This document shows, in pieces, positions 15,195 to 24,812 of a stretch of DNA of 64,000 nucleotides (positions within the stretch are counted from its first letter, which is position 1; each line of letters starts with the position of its first letter). The translations under genes and the position numbers were made by a program. Source of the DNA: Brevibacillus fluminis (GTDB lineage Bacteria; Bacillota; Bacilli; Brevibacillales; Brevibacillaceae); the NCBI RefSeq assembly GCF_003710825.1, contig NZ_RHHQ01000019.1:62001-126000 (forward strand), read 5' to 3'. A model generated the notes under the pieces. That model saw nothing but the letters and a program-made list of their open reading frames with translations. It had not been told where the DNA came from and ran no database searches.

Positions 15195-17669
15195 ATGATG
15201 GCAAGCAAAAACCAAGTAATCTCCGCAACGCAATTCAGTTGGAATCAAAATCAAGTGGCAAGCAAATGGTCCCAATGGGGAGACCGCCTGGCGGCCACCG
15301 TGCAAAAATGGCATCTGCTCCCGTTGATGATGGGCTTCCTCTTAGGTAGAGCGTTAATCCTCGATGAAATCTCCCCGTTTATCGTCCCCTATTTTATGGT
15401 GATGTTTTTTTTGAAACGAGACAGCTTGTTCATAAGTACGATCGCGCTTTTGGGGGGGGCTTTTACACATTCGGTCCCTTTGGGACTGGAATCGCTTTTA
15501 AGCATCGTGATCGCGTATATGGCGTGCAGAGTGGCGGGGAAGTTCCGACGAAAGGATTTTTCCCGATTACCCATAATCGTCTTGGTATCGCTATTCGTGA
15601 GCCACCTGTTGTTCGATGTCGTGACGGGCCAGGTGACCACGTACAATCTAGTGATGATCGGTGTAGAGGGAGTCCTCTCCTTTGTACTCACCTTGATCTT
15701 CATTCAGTCGCTCTCCATCATCCACCTGTCCAAGCCGTATGAGCCTCTGAAAAATGAGGAAATCGTCTGCCTAGTCATTTTGCTGGCTTCTTTGATGACC
15801 GGGACCGTGGACTGGACGATTCGCGGCGTATCGATGGAGCACGTGCTCTCCCGTTATTTGCTCCTGTTGTTCGCATTCGCAGGGGGCGGCACGATCGGCG
15901 CGGCTGTTGGCGTGGTTACCGGTTTGATTCTAAGTTTGGCCAACGTCAATGCACTGCAGCAAATCAATTTGCTAGCCTTTGCCGGGCTTTTGGCAGGCTT
16001 GCTTCGGGAAGGAGGGAAAGTCGGTGTTTCTACCGGTCTGTTGATCGGCGCATCAATCTTGGCGATATACGGCGGTGCGGAGGACATGCTGTATGTTTCC
16101 TTGGTGGAAAGCAGTTTGGCAATCCTTTTGTTTGTTCTTACTCCGGCAGTCATCTGGAAAAAAATCGCCCGTTTCATTCCTGGAACGCCTGAGAACCTGC
16201 AGTCTCATCAGGATTATATGAGGCGGATACGTGATGTGACCGCTGGTAAGATTCGGAAATTTTCTGATTTATTTACGCAATTATCTCGCAGTTTTGCGCA
16301 GACAGCAGCAACGAGCGAGCTGAAGGAGAAACAGATCGATGATTTCATCAGTAGGGTAACCGGGTTTTCATGCCAGCGCTGCTGGAAGAAGGAGCAGTGC
16401 TGGGAGCGGGAAACCAAGTCGACGTATGATTCGATGAAGACGCTGGCGGAGACCGTCTATGAGTTCGGCACGCTGCAAGGACAGGCAGTTCCTCGCGACT
16501 GGGAACGCAAATGCGTCAAGTCGGACAAAATGATCGAGCTGATGGAACAGGAATATGAGCGCAATCATGCCTATGACCAGCTGAAGAAGCAGGTACTGGA
16601 AAGCCGCATGCTTGTTGCTGATCAGCTTTCCGGCGTATCGCGGGTGATGAGCGATTTCGCCAAGGAGATCCAGCGTGAAGGGCTGGAGCTGAGTTTACAG
16701 GAAAAACAGGTATCCCATGCATTGGAGGGGTTGGGTCTCTCCGTGCGGAGGGTTGACATACACAGTTTGGATGAAGGTAATGTGGACATCGAGATCAGTC
16801 AGCCTACGTGCTATGGAAGAGATGAGTGCGCCAAAATCGTGGCCCCCATGCTCTCGGAAATTTTAGGCGAAAATATTGTAGTGAAGGATCGGCAGTGTGA
16901 GGCGTTCAAGGATGGCCACTGCAAAATGTGCTTAACCTCTGCCCGCACGTACGAAATCGAAATCGGAGTAGCAGGAGCGGCGAAGGATGGAAAATTGTTG
17001 TCTGGCGATAGTTTCAAAACGATGGATCTCGGTAATGGCAGGATGGCTTTGGCGATTAGCGATGGCATGGGCAATGGCGAGCGTGCGTTTATGGAGAGTC
17101 AGTCAGCATTGGAAATTTTGCAGCAGCTTCTCAAGGCAGGCATCGATGAAAAGCTCTCCATCAAGACGGTTAATTCCGTATTGGCCTTGCGCTCCACCGA
17201 GGAGATGTTTGCGACAGTCGACCTTGCTTTGATCGATTTGAAGTCAGCTCATACGAGATTTGTCAAAATCGGCTCCACGCCAAGCTTCATCAAGCGCGGC
17301 ACGGATGTGATTACGGTGACGGCTAACAATTTGCCTGCAGGCATTCTCGAGGAGATCGAGGTGGACGTAGTGTCGCGTACGTTAAAACCGGGTGATCTTT
17401 TGGTGATGATGTCGGACGGGATTTATGAGGCGCCGCGCCATATTGAAAACAGGCAAATGTGGATGAAGCGGATTATTTCCGAGCTGGCCACGAATGACCC
17501 CCAGGAGGTGGCAGATTTGCTGTTGGAGCGGGTGATTCGCCAGCATTCCGGAAATATCGTCGATGATATGACCGTGCTCGTCGCAAGAGTGGACCGCTTC
17601 GTTCCACAATGGTCGGCGATCCATGTGAAGGGAATGGACCGAATCGAACGACCGCGAGTCGTCAGTTAA
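15195..17669 (+). CDS. spoIIE: SpoIIE, PP2C phosphatase that activates sigma-F
   Basis: An 824-aa membrane phosphatase (B. subtilis 827). Ten or so hydrophobic segments occupy residues about 30-320. A central FtsZ-interacting region follows (with CQRCWKKEQCW), and the PP2C domain covers the last ~230 residues with metal-binding aspartates in ISDGMGNGERA, MMSDGIYEAP and IVDDMTVLVARV. It dephosphorylates SpoIIAA at the polar septum to release sigma-F. The start at 15195 follows GGGTGGTG and lies downstream of the promoter; ATG 15153 is inside the -10 box. An in-frame ATG at 15198 is equally possible. Confidence 0.97.
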   Translation: MMASKNQVISATQFSWNQNQVASKWSQWGDRLAATVQKWHLLPLMMGFLLGRALILDEISPFIVPYFMVMFFLKRDSLFISTIALLGGAFTHSVPLGLESLLSIVIAYMACRVAGKFRRKDFSRLPIIVLVSLFVSHLLFDVVTGQVTTYNLVMIGVEGVLSFVLTLIFIQSLSIIHLSKPYEPLKNEEIVCLVILLASLMTGTVDWTIRGVSMEHVLSRYLLLLFAFAGGGTIGAAVGVVTGLILSLANVNALQQINLLAFAGLLAGLLREGGKVGVSTGLLIGASILAIYGGAEDMLYVSLVESSLAILLFVLTPAVIWKKIARFIPGTPENLQSHQDYMRRIRDVTAGKIRKFSDLFTQLSRSFAQTAATSELKEKQIDDFISRVTGFSCQRCWKKEQCWERETKSTYDSMKTLAETVYEFGTLQGQAVPRDWERKCVKSDKMIELMEQEYERNHAYDQLKKQVLESRMLVADQLSGVSRVMSDFAKEIQREGLELSLQEKQVSHALEGLGLSVRRVDIHSLDEGNVDIEISQPTCYGRDECAKIVAPMLSEILGENIVVKDRQCEAFKDGHCKMCLTSARTYEIEIGVAGAAKDGKLLSGDSFKTMDLGNGRMALAISDGMGNGERAFMESQSALEILQQLLKAGIDEKLSIKTVNSVLALRSTEEMFATVDLALIDLKSAHTRFVKIGSTPSFIKRGTDVITVTANNLPAGILEEIEVDVVSRTLKPGDLLVMMSDGIYEAPRHIENRQMWMKRIISELATNDPQEVADLLLERVIRQHSGNIVDDMTVLVARVDRFVPQWSAIHVKGMDRIERPRVVS

Positions 17670-17688
17670 AGGAGGAGTCAATTCGCAA

Positions 17689-17718
17689 GTATGAACGCAA
17701 GTCCCCCCGTCGATACTG
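17689..17718 (+). promoter_or_regulatory. Sigma-F-type promoter for yabS-yabT
   Basis: GTATG (17689-17693), a 15-base gap, and GTCGATACTG (17709-17718) match the sigma-F -10 pattern GGnnAnAnTR at all but one fixed position. The same ATACTR core occurs in the fin and spoVT promoters. yabT is forespore-expressed in B. subtilis. Confidence 0.5.
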
Positions 17719-17764
17719 ATAGAAAAGTAACGGATTTCAGAATAAAACGGGGAGGCTGTATTTC

Positions 17765-18538
17765 ATGAAACGATTAGGGAGTTTACGTCAAATTCTGGTT
17801 GTAACCGATGGGTGCTCCAATTCCGGGATCAGTCCGGTGGCAGCAGCCGCGATGGCGCGCGAGCAAGGAATTACCGTCAACGTGATTGGGGTGGTGGAGC
17901 GGGAAGAGATGGGAGCTTCTGGTGAAAAGGAAGTTCGTGAAATTGCACAGGCGGGAGGTGGCTTAAGCGATATCGTCTATCCGACGCAGCTGGCCCAAAC
18001 GGTGCAGATGCTGACGCGCAAGGCAATGACGAGGACGATCCATCAAGTCGTCAATCAGGAGCTCAAAGCGATTCTTGGGGAAGTGCCACTGGATGATTTG
18101 GCTCCGGAAAAACGGATGCAGGTGGCAGGGATGGTGGACGATCTGGGTGAGGAAAGCAATTTGGAGGTCGTCATGCTCGTCGACAGCTCCGGAAGCATGA
18201 AACCAAAATTGCCGTCAGTCCAAATGGCCATTCATGATTTCAGCATCAGTCTGCGTTCGCGTCACGGATCGAGCAAAATGGCGGTGTCCACATTTCCTGG
18301 GAAACATTCGCATATGGAGGTGCGGATTCCATGGACGGACCAAATTGATCAAGCCCATCAGTTGACGACCGGATTGGTCATGAGCGGCATTACGCCGACG
18401 GGGCCAGCGATCATCGAAGCGATGGCATTGTTTGAACAGAATAAGAAGTCTGCCGGAGGAGCGGATTGGCAGCAAGCAGAGCCAAGGCGCAGGGCGCAAA
18501 ACGACAACGACGGGTATCTGCAAGATCATGTATTCTAA
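17765..18538 (+). CDS. yabS: VWA-domain protein YabS
   Basis: A 257-aa cytoplasmic protein with a von Willebrand factor A fold. The second half carries the metal-ion site motif DSSGS near residue 140 and a TPTGPAI segment near residue 210. The first half (ILVVTDGCSNSG, then AREQGITVNVIGVV) also looks VWA-like. Its function is unknown; it is conserved beside spoIIE and yabT in spore formers. GGGGAGGC precedes the ATG. Its end overlaps the yabT start by 11 bases. Confidence 0.86.
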   Translation: MKRLGSLRQILVVTDGCSNSGISPVAAAAMAREQGITVNVIGVVEREEMGASGEKEVREIAQAGGGLSDIVYPTQLAQTVQMLTRKAMTRTIHQVVNQELKAILGEVPLDDLAPEKRMQVAGMVDDLGEESNLEVVMLVDSSGSMKPKLPSVQMAIHDFSISLRSRHGSSKMAVSTFPGKHSHMEVRIPWTDQIDQAHQLTTGLVMSGITPTGPAIIEAMALFEQNKKSAGGADWQQAEPRRRAQNDNDGYLQDHVF

Positions 18539-19439
18539 CCTCAAAATCCCGGCACTCCCGCACCAGTTCAGCGGAAAATGGAATCGTCGCGTCTACCGGG
18601 TGCTTCATGAGATCGGGAAAGGAGCGAACGGAGTCGTTTACCAAGTCATAAATGAAGGGAAGGTGCAAGCGTTAAAGATCGGAACCGACCCGATGGATTT
18701 GCTGATGGAGGTGAACATGCTAAAGAGCGTCCATCAACGGCCCGGCCAACAGGTAGGACCGGCCTTGTGCGACGTGGATGATGTGGTCATCAACAATCGG
18801 ACGTATACCTTTTACAGCATGGAATACTTGGCTGGGGAACGGCTGGATTTGTATATCGAACGCGTTGGAAGGGATTGGACTCCTGTCGCAATGGTCCAAT
18901 TGCTTTCGCGCCTGGAGGTGTTGCATGCGCAAGGCTGGATTTTCGGGGATTTGAAGCCGGAAAATACAATCATGGCGCGGCCGGAAAAGTCACTGCGACT
19001 GATTGATTTCGGAGGAGTCACCAAAATCGGGAATGCCGTGCGCCAGTTTACAGAGGATTATGACCGGGCCGCCTGGTATGCAGGTGATAGGCGAGCAGAC
19101 GTAGGCTACGATTTGTTTGCAGCAGCGATGGTGATGATACGTCTGCTTTTGCCAGCAGAAGAATGGAGGAGAATTAAGAAGGGGACACGCCATGTCCATA
19201 CGCTCTGTGATATAATACAAGAAAATCTGCTACTCAAACCGTATCGGTACATTTTGGTTCGAGCACTGAACGGTAAATACACCCGCGCGGAAACAATGAA
19301 GCAGGATCTCATGGATTCATTTGTCCGCATGCAGGGAACCAAATTGCGTAAAAAAAGCAATGCAGGTAGATGGCTTGGCAGTGTAGCGATCGTAATGATG
19401 CTCCTGGCAGCCGGATTTTTGTACTTTCAGAGAATGTAG
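18528..19439 (+). CDS. yabT: Serine/threonine protein kinase YabT
   Basis: A Hanks-type kinase of about 303 aa anchored by a C-terminal membrane helix (GSVAIVMMLLAAGFLYF). Visible are the glycine loop (EIGKGANGVVYQV), the VAIK-like Lys (ALKIG), the catalytic loop FGDLKPEN (HRD replaced by FGD) and IDFGG in place of DFG. In B. subtilis YabT acts in the forespore and phosphorylates RecA. The ATG at 18528 was chosen because it overlaps the yabS stop, although its ribosome site is weak; the frame is open upstream to 18432. Confidence 0.88.
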   Translation: MYSNLKIPALPHQFSGKWNRRVYRVLHEIGKGANGVVYQVINEGKVQALKIGTDPMDLLMEVNMLKSVHQRPGQQVGPALCDVDDVVINNRTYTFYSMEYLAGERLDLYIERVGRDWTPVAMVQLLSRLEVLHAQGWIFGDLKPENTIMARPEKSLRLIDFGGVTKIGNAVRQFTEDYDRAAWYAGDRRADVGYDLFAAAMVMIRLLLPAEEWRRIKKGTRHVHTLCDIIQENLLLKPYRYILVRALNGKYTRAETMKQDLMDSFVRMQGTKLRKKSNAGRWLGSVAIVMMLLAAGFLYFQRM

Positions 19440-19532
19440 GATGAAGGTATAAGAAAAAACTGCCACATTCGCAATTTGGCCTCGCGAGAAGCTTAGTTTT
19501 TCGAATATGTTGCGCGGATGTGAGGGATTGAT

Positions 19533-20288
19533 ATGGCGATCACAGATGATCTCGTAATGGACACGTGCCTATTGGCCGGAGAAACGATGCTGAAAAACGG
19601 AGGTGAAACCTACCGGGCGGAAGAAACGATGGCATTGATCGCCAAAGCGGCCGGTATGGAAAGCGTAAACAGTTCGGTTACTCCTACGAGCATTATCCTC
19701 TCGTACCGTTGTGGGGACAGGGATCATACCCGGATGATTCGCATTTATGACCGGACATTTGACTTGAATAAGGTGACCTTGATCAATGAGGTTTCCCGAC
19801 AATATGTCTCGGGCAAAATAACATTACTTCAATCATACCAGCGGCTGCGCGAAATTGACCAAAAGCGGCCGCTTTATCCCGTTTGGCTTCAACACACGGC
19901 GGCTGGCTTAGCCAGCGGCTCTTTTGCCATTTTGATCGGCGGCGATTTATACGATTTCATTCCGACGGCAATCGCCGGTACGTTGGTGAACATCGGCGCA
20001 ACGTTGATCCCGTCTTTTTTGCAGGTTAAATTTTTCGCGGAATTTTTAGCTGGGTTCATTGGCGGTTTATTCGTGCTGCTCAGTTTTGTGCTAATCCCCT
20101 CGTTGCATTTCAATTCCATGATCATTTCCGCCATGCTGCCTCTATTTCCCGGCGTCGCCGTGACCAATTCCTTGCGCGATCTGATGGCGGGGGATTTGAT
20201 GGCTGGGATGGCCAGAGGTGTGGAGGCGATGCTTACTGCACTATCGGTGGCGGTGGCGACTGTTATCATAATTTCATTCTTGAGGTGA
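19533..20288 (+). CDS. Threonine/serine exporter family protein, ThrE N-terminal-type subunit
   Basis: A 251-aa membrane protein of the DUF1212/ThrE family. A soluble N-terminal region (about residues 1-110, with GETMLKNGGETYRAEETM) precedes about five membrane segments. In actinobacterial ThrE this half is fused to the partner encoded next door; here it is a separate gene, as in many Firmicutes. It probably exports Thr/Ser or small peptides, but the substrate is inferred. GTGAGG lies before the ATG. The partner begins 4 bp downstream. Confidence 0.8.
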   Translation: MAITDDLVMDTCLLAGETMLKNGGETYRAEETMALIAKAAGMESVNSSVTPTSIILSYRCGDRDHTRMIRIYDRTFDLNKVTLINEVSRQYVSGKITLLQSYQRLREIDQKRPLYPVWLQHTAAGLASGSFAILIGGDLYDFIPTAIAGTLVNIGATLIPSFLQVKFFAEFLAGFIGGLFVLLSFVLIPSLHFNSMIISAMLPLFPGVAVTNSLRDLMAGDLMAGMARGVEAMLTALSVAVATVIIISFLR

Positions 20289-20292
20289 TACG

Positions 20293-20754
20293 ATGCCGTG
20301 GTGGCAAGGGTTAAGTTTTAGTTTGATGTCGACGGTAGCGTATTGCATTTTGTTTAATGTGCCGATTCGCACCTTGTTTGCGGGGGGCATGGTGGGGATG
20401 ACCGGATGGGTCGTGTTCCAGGTAATGACGGTGAACGGTGCCTCGCTGACGCTGGCGACGTTTGGTGCGGCGACGACGGTCTCGCTCTTGAGCCAGTTCC
20501 TTTCGATCTTTTTGCGTGTGCCATCGACCAATTTCAGCGTCTCTGGCATCATTCCGCTTGTTCCCGGATCCAAGGCCTACAAGGCGATGCTGGCTTTCGT
20601 AAACGGCGAAAACCTCGACGGCGTGACATTGGTTACGTTGACCGCATTCGCGGCGGGAGCGATCGCTGCTGGCCTGATACTCGGCATCTCCATTTTCTCG
20701 GTTTGGAAAGGAATCGTGACCCGCTATGCTGCGAAGCGTGCAAAAGCAACTTGA
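20293..20754 (+). CDS. Threonine/serine exporter family protein, ThrE C-terminal-type subunit (DUF3815)
   Basis: A 153-aa membrane protein with four to five hydrophobic segments and the family pattern GxMxGxxGW (GGMVGMTGWVVFQ) and PLVPGSKAY. It pairs with the upstream DUF1212 protein to make a complete ThrE-like exporter. GAGGTGAT precedes the ATG. The end overlaps the tilS start by 29 bases, so tilS is translationally linked to it. No ThrE pair is found here in B. subtilis. Confidence 0.8.
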   Translation: MPWWQGLSFSLMSTVAYCILFNVPIRTLFAGGMVGMTGWVVFQVMTVNGASLTLATFGAATTVSLLSQFLSIFLRVPSTNFSVSGIIPLVPGSKAYKAMLAFVNGENLDGVTLVTLTAFAAGAIAAGLILGISIFSVWKGIVTRYAAKRAKAT

Positions 20755-22156
20755 GACGGAACAGCTGCTCGCCCCCGGGGAAACGATTGTCATCGGCGTC
20801 TCCGGCGGTGTCGATTCCACGGTGCTCCTGCATCTGCTACACTCTCTTAATGTGATGTATCAGCACGGCTGGAAGCTGCATGCCGTCCATCTGAATCATT
20901 GTTTTCGAGGAGAGGAAGCCAGACAGGATGCTGCCTACGTAAAAAGCTTCTGTGAGGAGCTTTCGATCCATGTCCATCTGTTCGAAAAGGACGTTCCCGC
21001 CTACATGGAAGAGACGGGCCTGGGAGCACAAGAGGCAAGCCGCAATTTGCGGTACGAGTTATACGAGCAAGTTGCCCGGAACGTGAAGGCGACAAAGGTA
21101 GCGGTCGCTCACCATGCAGACGACCAGGTCGAGACGATTTTGTACCGGATGCTGCGGGGGACGAGTGCAAGCGGATTGTCCGGCATGCCGATGCGCAGGC
21201 GGCTCTTCGAGGATGTCGAGCTGATTCGACCGCTTTTGCCGTTCTATAAGGAGCAGCTTATTTCATACAGTAATCAGGTGGGACTCGTTCCCCACGAGGA
21301 CAGTAGCAACCAATCGCGCAAATATCAGCGCAATAAGCTGCGTCTCGATGTCCTGCCGATGTTTGATTCGATCAATCCGCGGTATCGTGAGCATATTTTG
21401 CAATTGGCGTATACGATTCGCCAAGAAGATACATATCTAATGGAGAAAAGTAGAGAGGCTCTTGCGCAGGTGGCGGAAACATGGGAGCCCAATCGAATTG
21501 TCGTCTCGCTTAACAAGTTTCAAAGTTGTGACCTTGCTTTACAAAGGAGAATGATTACACTAATATTAAGTTATCTGTCAAGTAGAATAGAGTGGTCTTC
21601 GCAGCATGTGGAGGCCGTTTTACGTGTTGGTATAGGGGAAAACCCTTCAGCCGTGTATTATTTGCCGAATAAGCTCGCTGTCAAGCGGGTGTACAATCAA
21701 TTGCATTTTAGCGAAGGCAGCCTTCTTTTGGAGCAGCATACAGGTCCATTCCGATACGATTTGGATAAGCCTGGAGTGACTTTTATCAAAGAAAGCGGCC
21801 TGGAGTTCCGACTGTCGATACAGAGCTCGATAGAGGCATTGCCCCGTCTGGGAAAATGCGCAGCCCTGTTCGATTTGGACCGTTTACCGGGAGCACTTGC
21901 CGTGCGCAATCGGCAAAATGGTGACCGAATTTCTTTATTAGGATCGGCCGGATCGACCAAACTAAAGGAAGCAATGATTGATGCAAAGGTTCCACGACAT
22001 CTCCGCGATCGCTTGCCTGTTGTGGTGAGCGGCGACGAGATCATATGGGTTCCGGGCGTGCGCAGATCATCCGTTGCAGTTGTTGACGGGAATACGACAC
22101 GCGTGTTGCAAGTGGAAGTAGAGTATGGAGAAGAGTGGCAGGAGGTTTTTGAATGA
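20726..22156 (+). CDS. tilS: tRNA(Ile)-lysidine synthetase
   Basis: Converts the wobble C34 of tRNA-Ile(CAU) to lysidine, using lysine and ATP, so that it reads AUA. At 476 aa it has the normal long-form length. The N-terminal PP-loop is SGGVDSTVLLHLL (about residues 25-37), with HLNHCFRGEEA and AHHADDQVET. The C-terminal substrate-binding region includes RNGDRISLLG and STKLKEAMIDAKVP. The ATG at 20726 lies within the end of the preceding gene. The stop overlaps the hpt start (ATGA). Confidence 0.97.
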   Translation: MLRSVQKQLETEQLLAPGETIVIGVSGGVDSTVLLHLLHSLNVMYQHGWKLHAVHLNHCFRGEEARQDAAYVKSFCEELSIHVHLFEKDVPAYMEETGLGAQEASRNLRYELYEQVARNVKATKVAVAHHADDQVETILYRMLRGTSASGLSGMPMRRRLFEDVELIRPLLPFYKEQLISYSNQVGLVPHEDSSNQSRKYQRNKLRLDVLPMFDSINPRYREHILQLAYTIRQEDTYLMEKSREALAQVAETWEPNRIVVSLNKFQSCDLALQRRMITLILSYLSSRIEWSSQHVEAVLRVGIGENPSAVYYLPNKLAVKRVYNQLHFSEGSLLLEQHTGPFRYDLDKPGVTFIKESGLEFRLSIQSSIEALPRLGKCAALFDLDRLPGALAVRNRQNGDRISLLGSAGSTKLKEAMIDAKVPRHLRDRLPVVVSGDEIIWVPGVRRSSVAVVDGNTTRVLQVEVEYGEEWQEVFE

Positions 22157-22692
22157 ACGGCGACATCGAGAAAATTATGATCAGTGAGGAGCAGATCGCT
22201 GTCAAAGTGAAAGAACTGGGCGGCATTCTGGCTGAGGAATATCGGGACAAAAATCCTTTGCTCATTTGCGTGCTGAAGGGAGCCATCATTTTTATGGCTG
22301 ACTTGATCCGGCAAATGGACATTCGCTGCGAAATGGATTTCATGGCTGTATCGAGCTATGGCAGCGGCACCGAAAGCTCCGGCATGGTGCGAATTCTAAA
22401 GGATTTGGACACGTCCGTACAAGATCGCCACGTCATTGTGGTGGAAGACATCATGGACAGCGGCCTTACTTTGAGTCGCCTGGTAGAGCTTCTGCGTCAC
22501 CGCGAGGCAGCATCCGTAAAAGTGGTTACTCTCTTGAACAAACCGGACCGTCGCAAGGTGGAAATCACCCCAGATTACAGCGGCTATGATATTCCGGATG
22601 AGTTTGTCGTTGGCTATGGTTTGGATTATGCAGAGAACTATCGGAACTTGCCTTACATCGGCGTGCTGAAACCAGAGGTTTATGCCAAGTAG
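22153..22692 (+). CDS. hpt: Hypoxanthine (guanine) phosphoribosyltransferase
   Basis: Salvages hypoxanthine and guanine with PRPP. It is 179 aa with the phosphoribosyltransferase signature VVEDIMDSGLTLS near residue 97 and the N-terminal LKGAIIFMADLIRQ. It starts at an ATG overlapping the tilS stop and has GGAGG in the end of tilS. The tilS-hpt-ftsH order is typical of Bacillus. Confidence 0.97.
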   Translation: MNGDIEKIMISEEQIAVKVKELGGILAEEYRDKNPLLICVLKGAIIFMADLIRQMDIRCEMDFMAVSSYGSGTESSGMVRILKDLDTSVQDRHVIVVEDIMDSGLTLSRLVELLRHREAASVKVVTLLNKPDRRKVEITPDYSGYDIPDEFVVGYGLDYAENYRNLPYIGVLKPEVYAK

Positions 22693-22697
22693 TCAAG

Positions 22698-22727
22698 TTG
22701 TGAAGAACACACTGCATATGATAAAAT
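22698..22727 (+). promoter_or_regulatory. Candidate sigma-A promoter for ftsH
   Basis: TTGTGA (22698-22703), an 18-base gap and TAAAAT (22722-22727). Both hexamers have mismatches, but the position is suitable. Confidence 0.5.
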
Positions 22728-22762
22728 ATGAAAAGTGTCTTTTTCGCGAGAGGAGGTAAGGA

Positions 22763-24670
22763 ATGAATCGCTTTTTCCGCAATACAGGCTTCTATCTACT
22801 CATTTTTCTTGTCACGGTAGGGATTGTCAATTTCGTCCTCTCCGGAACCGACAAGACGATACAGCTCACGTATCAAGAATTTCGTTCACAGCTGATTAAC
22901 GACAATGTTTCTGAAGTTGCATTACGCCCTGAAGGCGGTACATACCGAGTGGAAGGTAAGTTGAGTAAGGCGGAGGCAGGTAAAGAATCCTTTACCACCA
23001 ACGTACCGCTTTATGAGACGGACATCGTGTCCATTCTAAATGCAAAAATTGATGATAAGAAAGTGAATAAGGTAGAGTTCAAACCGCAGGAAGGAAACAA
23101 TATTTGGCTCACCTTCCTGACCTCGATCATTCCTTTCGTAATCATCTTTATTCTCTTCTTCTTTTTGTTGAACCAGGCGCAGGGTGGCGGAAGCCGTGTC
23201 ATGAACTTCGGCAAAAGCCGTGCGAAGCTGTACAACGACGAGAAGAAACGGGTTACGTTTGACGACGTAGCGGGCGCTGATGAAGAGAAGCAGGAGCTCG
23301 TAGAAGTCGTTGAATTCTTGAAAGACCCTCGCAAATTCGCTGCGGTGGGCGCCCGCATTCCTAAGGGTGTTCTCTTGGTGGGGCCTCCGGGTACCGGTAA
23401 AACGCTTTTGGCGCGCGCTGTTGCTGGTGAAGCAGGCGTTCCGTTCTTCAGCATTTCCGGTTCGGATTTCGTAGAAATGTTCGTCGGGGTTGGGGCATCC
23501 CGCGTGCGCGATCTCTTTGAGAACGCAAAGAAAAACGCTCCGTGCATCATCTTCATCGACGAGATCGATGCGGTTGGTCGTCAACGCGGCGCCGGTTTGG
23601 GTGGCGGACACGACGAGCGAGAACAGACGCTGAACCAGTTGCTGGTTGAGATGGACGGTTTCGGTGCCAACGAAGGAATCATCATGGTTGCCGCTACGAA
23701 CCGCCCTGACATTCTTGACCCTGCGCTGTTGCGTCCAGGACGCTTTGACCGCCAGATCACGGTAGACCGTCCGGATGTAAAAGGACGCGAAGCCGTACTG
23801 AAAGTTCATGCGCGCAACAAGCCGTTGGGCGATGACTTGGATATCGATGTCATTGCTCGCCGAACGCCAGGATTTACCGGAGCTGATCTGGAAAACCTGC
23901 TGAACGAGGCGGCATTGCTCACAGCTCGTAAAAACAAGAAAACGATCAACATGGATGAGATCGACGAAGCCATCGACCGCGTCATCGCAGGTCCGGCGAA
24001 AAAATCCCGCGTTATCACCGAGGATGAAAGACGTCTGGTCGCTTACCATGAAGCAGGACATACAATCGTTGGCTATCATTTGAAAAATGCCGATATGGTA
24101 CATAAAGTAACGATCATTCCTCGCGGCCAAGCAGGCGGATACACTGTAATGCTACCAAAAGAAGACCGTTATTTTGCTACCAAGACCGATTTGCTGGATA
24201 AAATCGTCGGTCTGCTTGGTGGACGTGTTGCTGAGGAATTGGTTTTGGGAGACATCAGTACTGGTGCCCACAACGACTTCCAACGTGCTACTGGCATCGC
24301 CCGCGCGATGATCACCGAATACGGGATGAGCCGTTTGGGTCCAATGCAATTCGGTGTACGACAAGGCCAAGTTTTCCTGGGACGCGATATTGGTCATGAG
24401 CGGAACTACTCCGAACAGATCGCATATGAGATCGACCAGGAAATGCAGCGCATCATTACCGAGCAGTATGATCGATGCAAAGAGCTTCTTACCAAATTTG
24501 GCGACCAGCTCGAATTGATCGCTCAAACATTGCTCCGTGTGGAAACGCTCGATGCCGAACAGATCAGACAACTGATCGAAAACGGCAAGCTTGACAAAGA
24601 ACCAACGGAAAACAAAGACGTGGTTGTTCATATCCAGCCAAAAGCGGAAGAGAACAAAAACGAAGAATAA
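22763..24670 (+). CDS. ftsH: FtsH, ATP-dependent membrane zinc protease
   Basis: A 635-aa AAA+ protease. Two membrane helices (about residues 7-26 and 114-135) flank an extracytoplasmic domain. The AAA module has Walker A GPPGTGKT, Walker B IIFIDEID, the pore loop around EMFVGVGASR and the second region of homology NRPDILDPALLRPGRFD. The protease has zinc ligands in HEAGHTIVGYH. It degrades membrane and regulatory proteins and influences sporulation through Spo0E-type targets in B. subtilis. AGGAGGTAAGG precedes the ATG. A perfect terminator follows. Confidence 0.98.
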   Translation: MNRFFRNTGFYLLIFLVTVGIVNFVLSGTDKTIQLTYQEFRSQLINDNVSEVALRPEGGTYRVEGKLSKAEAGKESFTTNVPLYETDIVSILNAKIDDKKVNKVEFKPQEGNNIWLTFLTSIIPFVIIFILFFFLLNQAQGGGSRVMNFGKSRAKLYNDEKKRVTFDDVAGADEEKQELVEVVEFLKDPRKFAAVGARIPKGVLLVGPPGTGKTLLARAVAGEAGVPFFSISGSDFVEMFVGVGASRVRDLFENAKKNAPCIIFIDEIDAVGRQRGAGLGGGHDEREQTLNQLLVEMDGFGANEGIIMVAATNRPDILDPALLRPGRFDRQITVDRPDVKGREAVLKVHARNKPLGDDLDIDVIARRTPGFTGADLENLLNEAALLTARKNKKTINMDEIDEAIDRVIAGPAKKSRVITEDERRLVAYHEAGHTIVGYHLKNADMVHKVTIIPRGQAGGYTVMLPKEDRYFATKTDLLDKIVGLLGGRVAEELVLGDISTGAHNDFQRATGIARAMITEYGMSRLGPMQFGVRQGQVFLGRDIGHERNYSEQIAYEIDQEMQRIITEQYDRCKELLTKFGDQLELIAQTLLRVETLDAEQIRQLIENGKLDKEPTENKDVVVHIQPKAEENKNEE

Positions 24671-24679
24671 GATGCAAGC

Positions 24680-24709
24680 AAAAAAGGAGTGCACATGCGC
24701 TCCTTTTTT
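24680..24709 (+). terminator. Terminator after ftsH
   Basis: AAAAAAGGAG extended by TGC pairs with GCG plus CTCCTTTTTT; the stem spans 24680-24709 with loop ACAT and ends in T6. Confidence 0.92.
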
Positions 24710-24812
24710 GTACATATGAATAAAACAGTTTGGCGTGGCCAAGTTTTTGATGAATCGCTCCAAAGCGTTCATTTTTCTGTATAATAGGCATCATAATGAG
24801 AGGAGGATCAGG

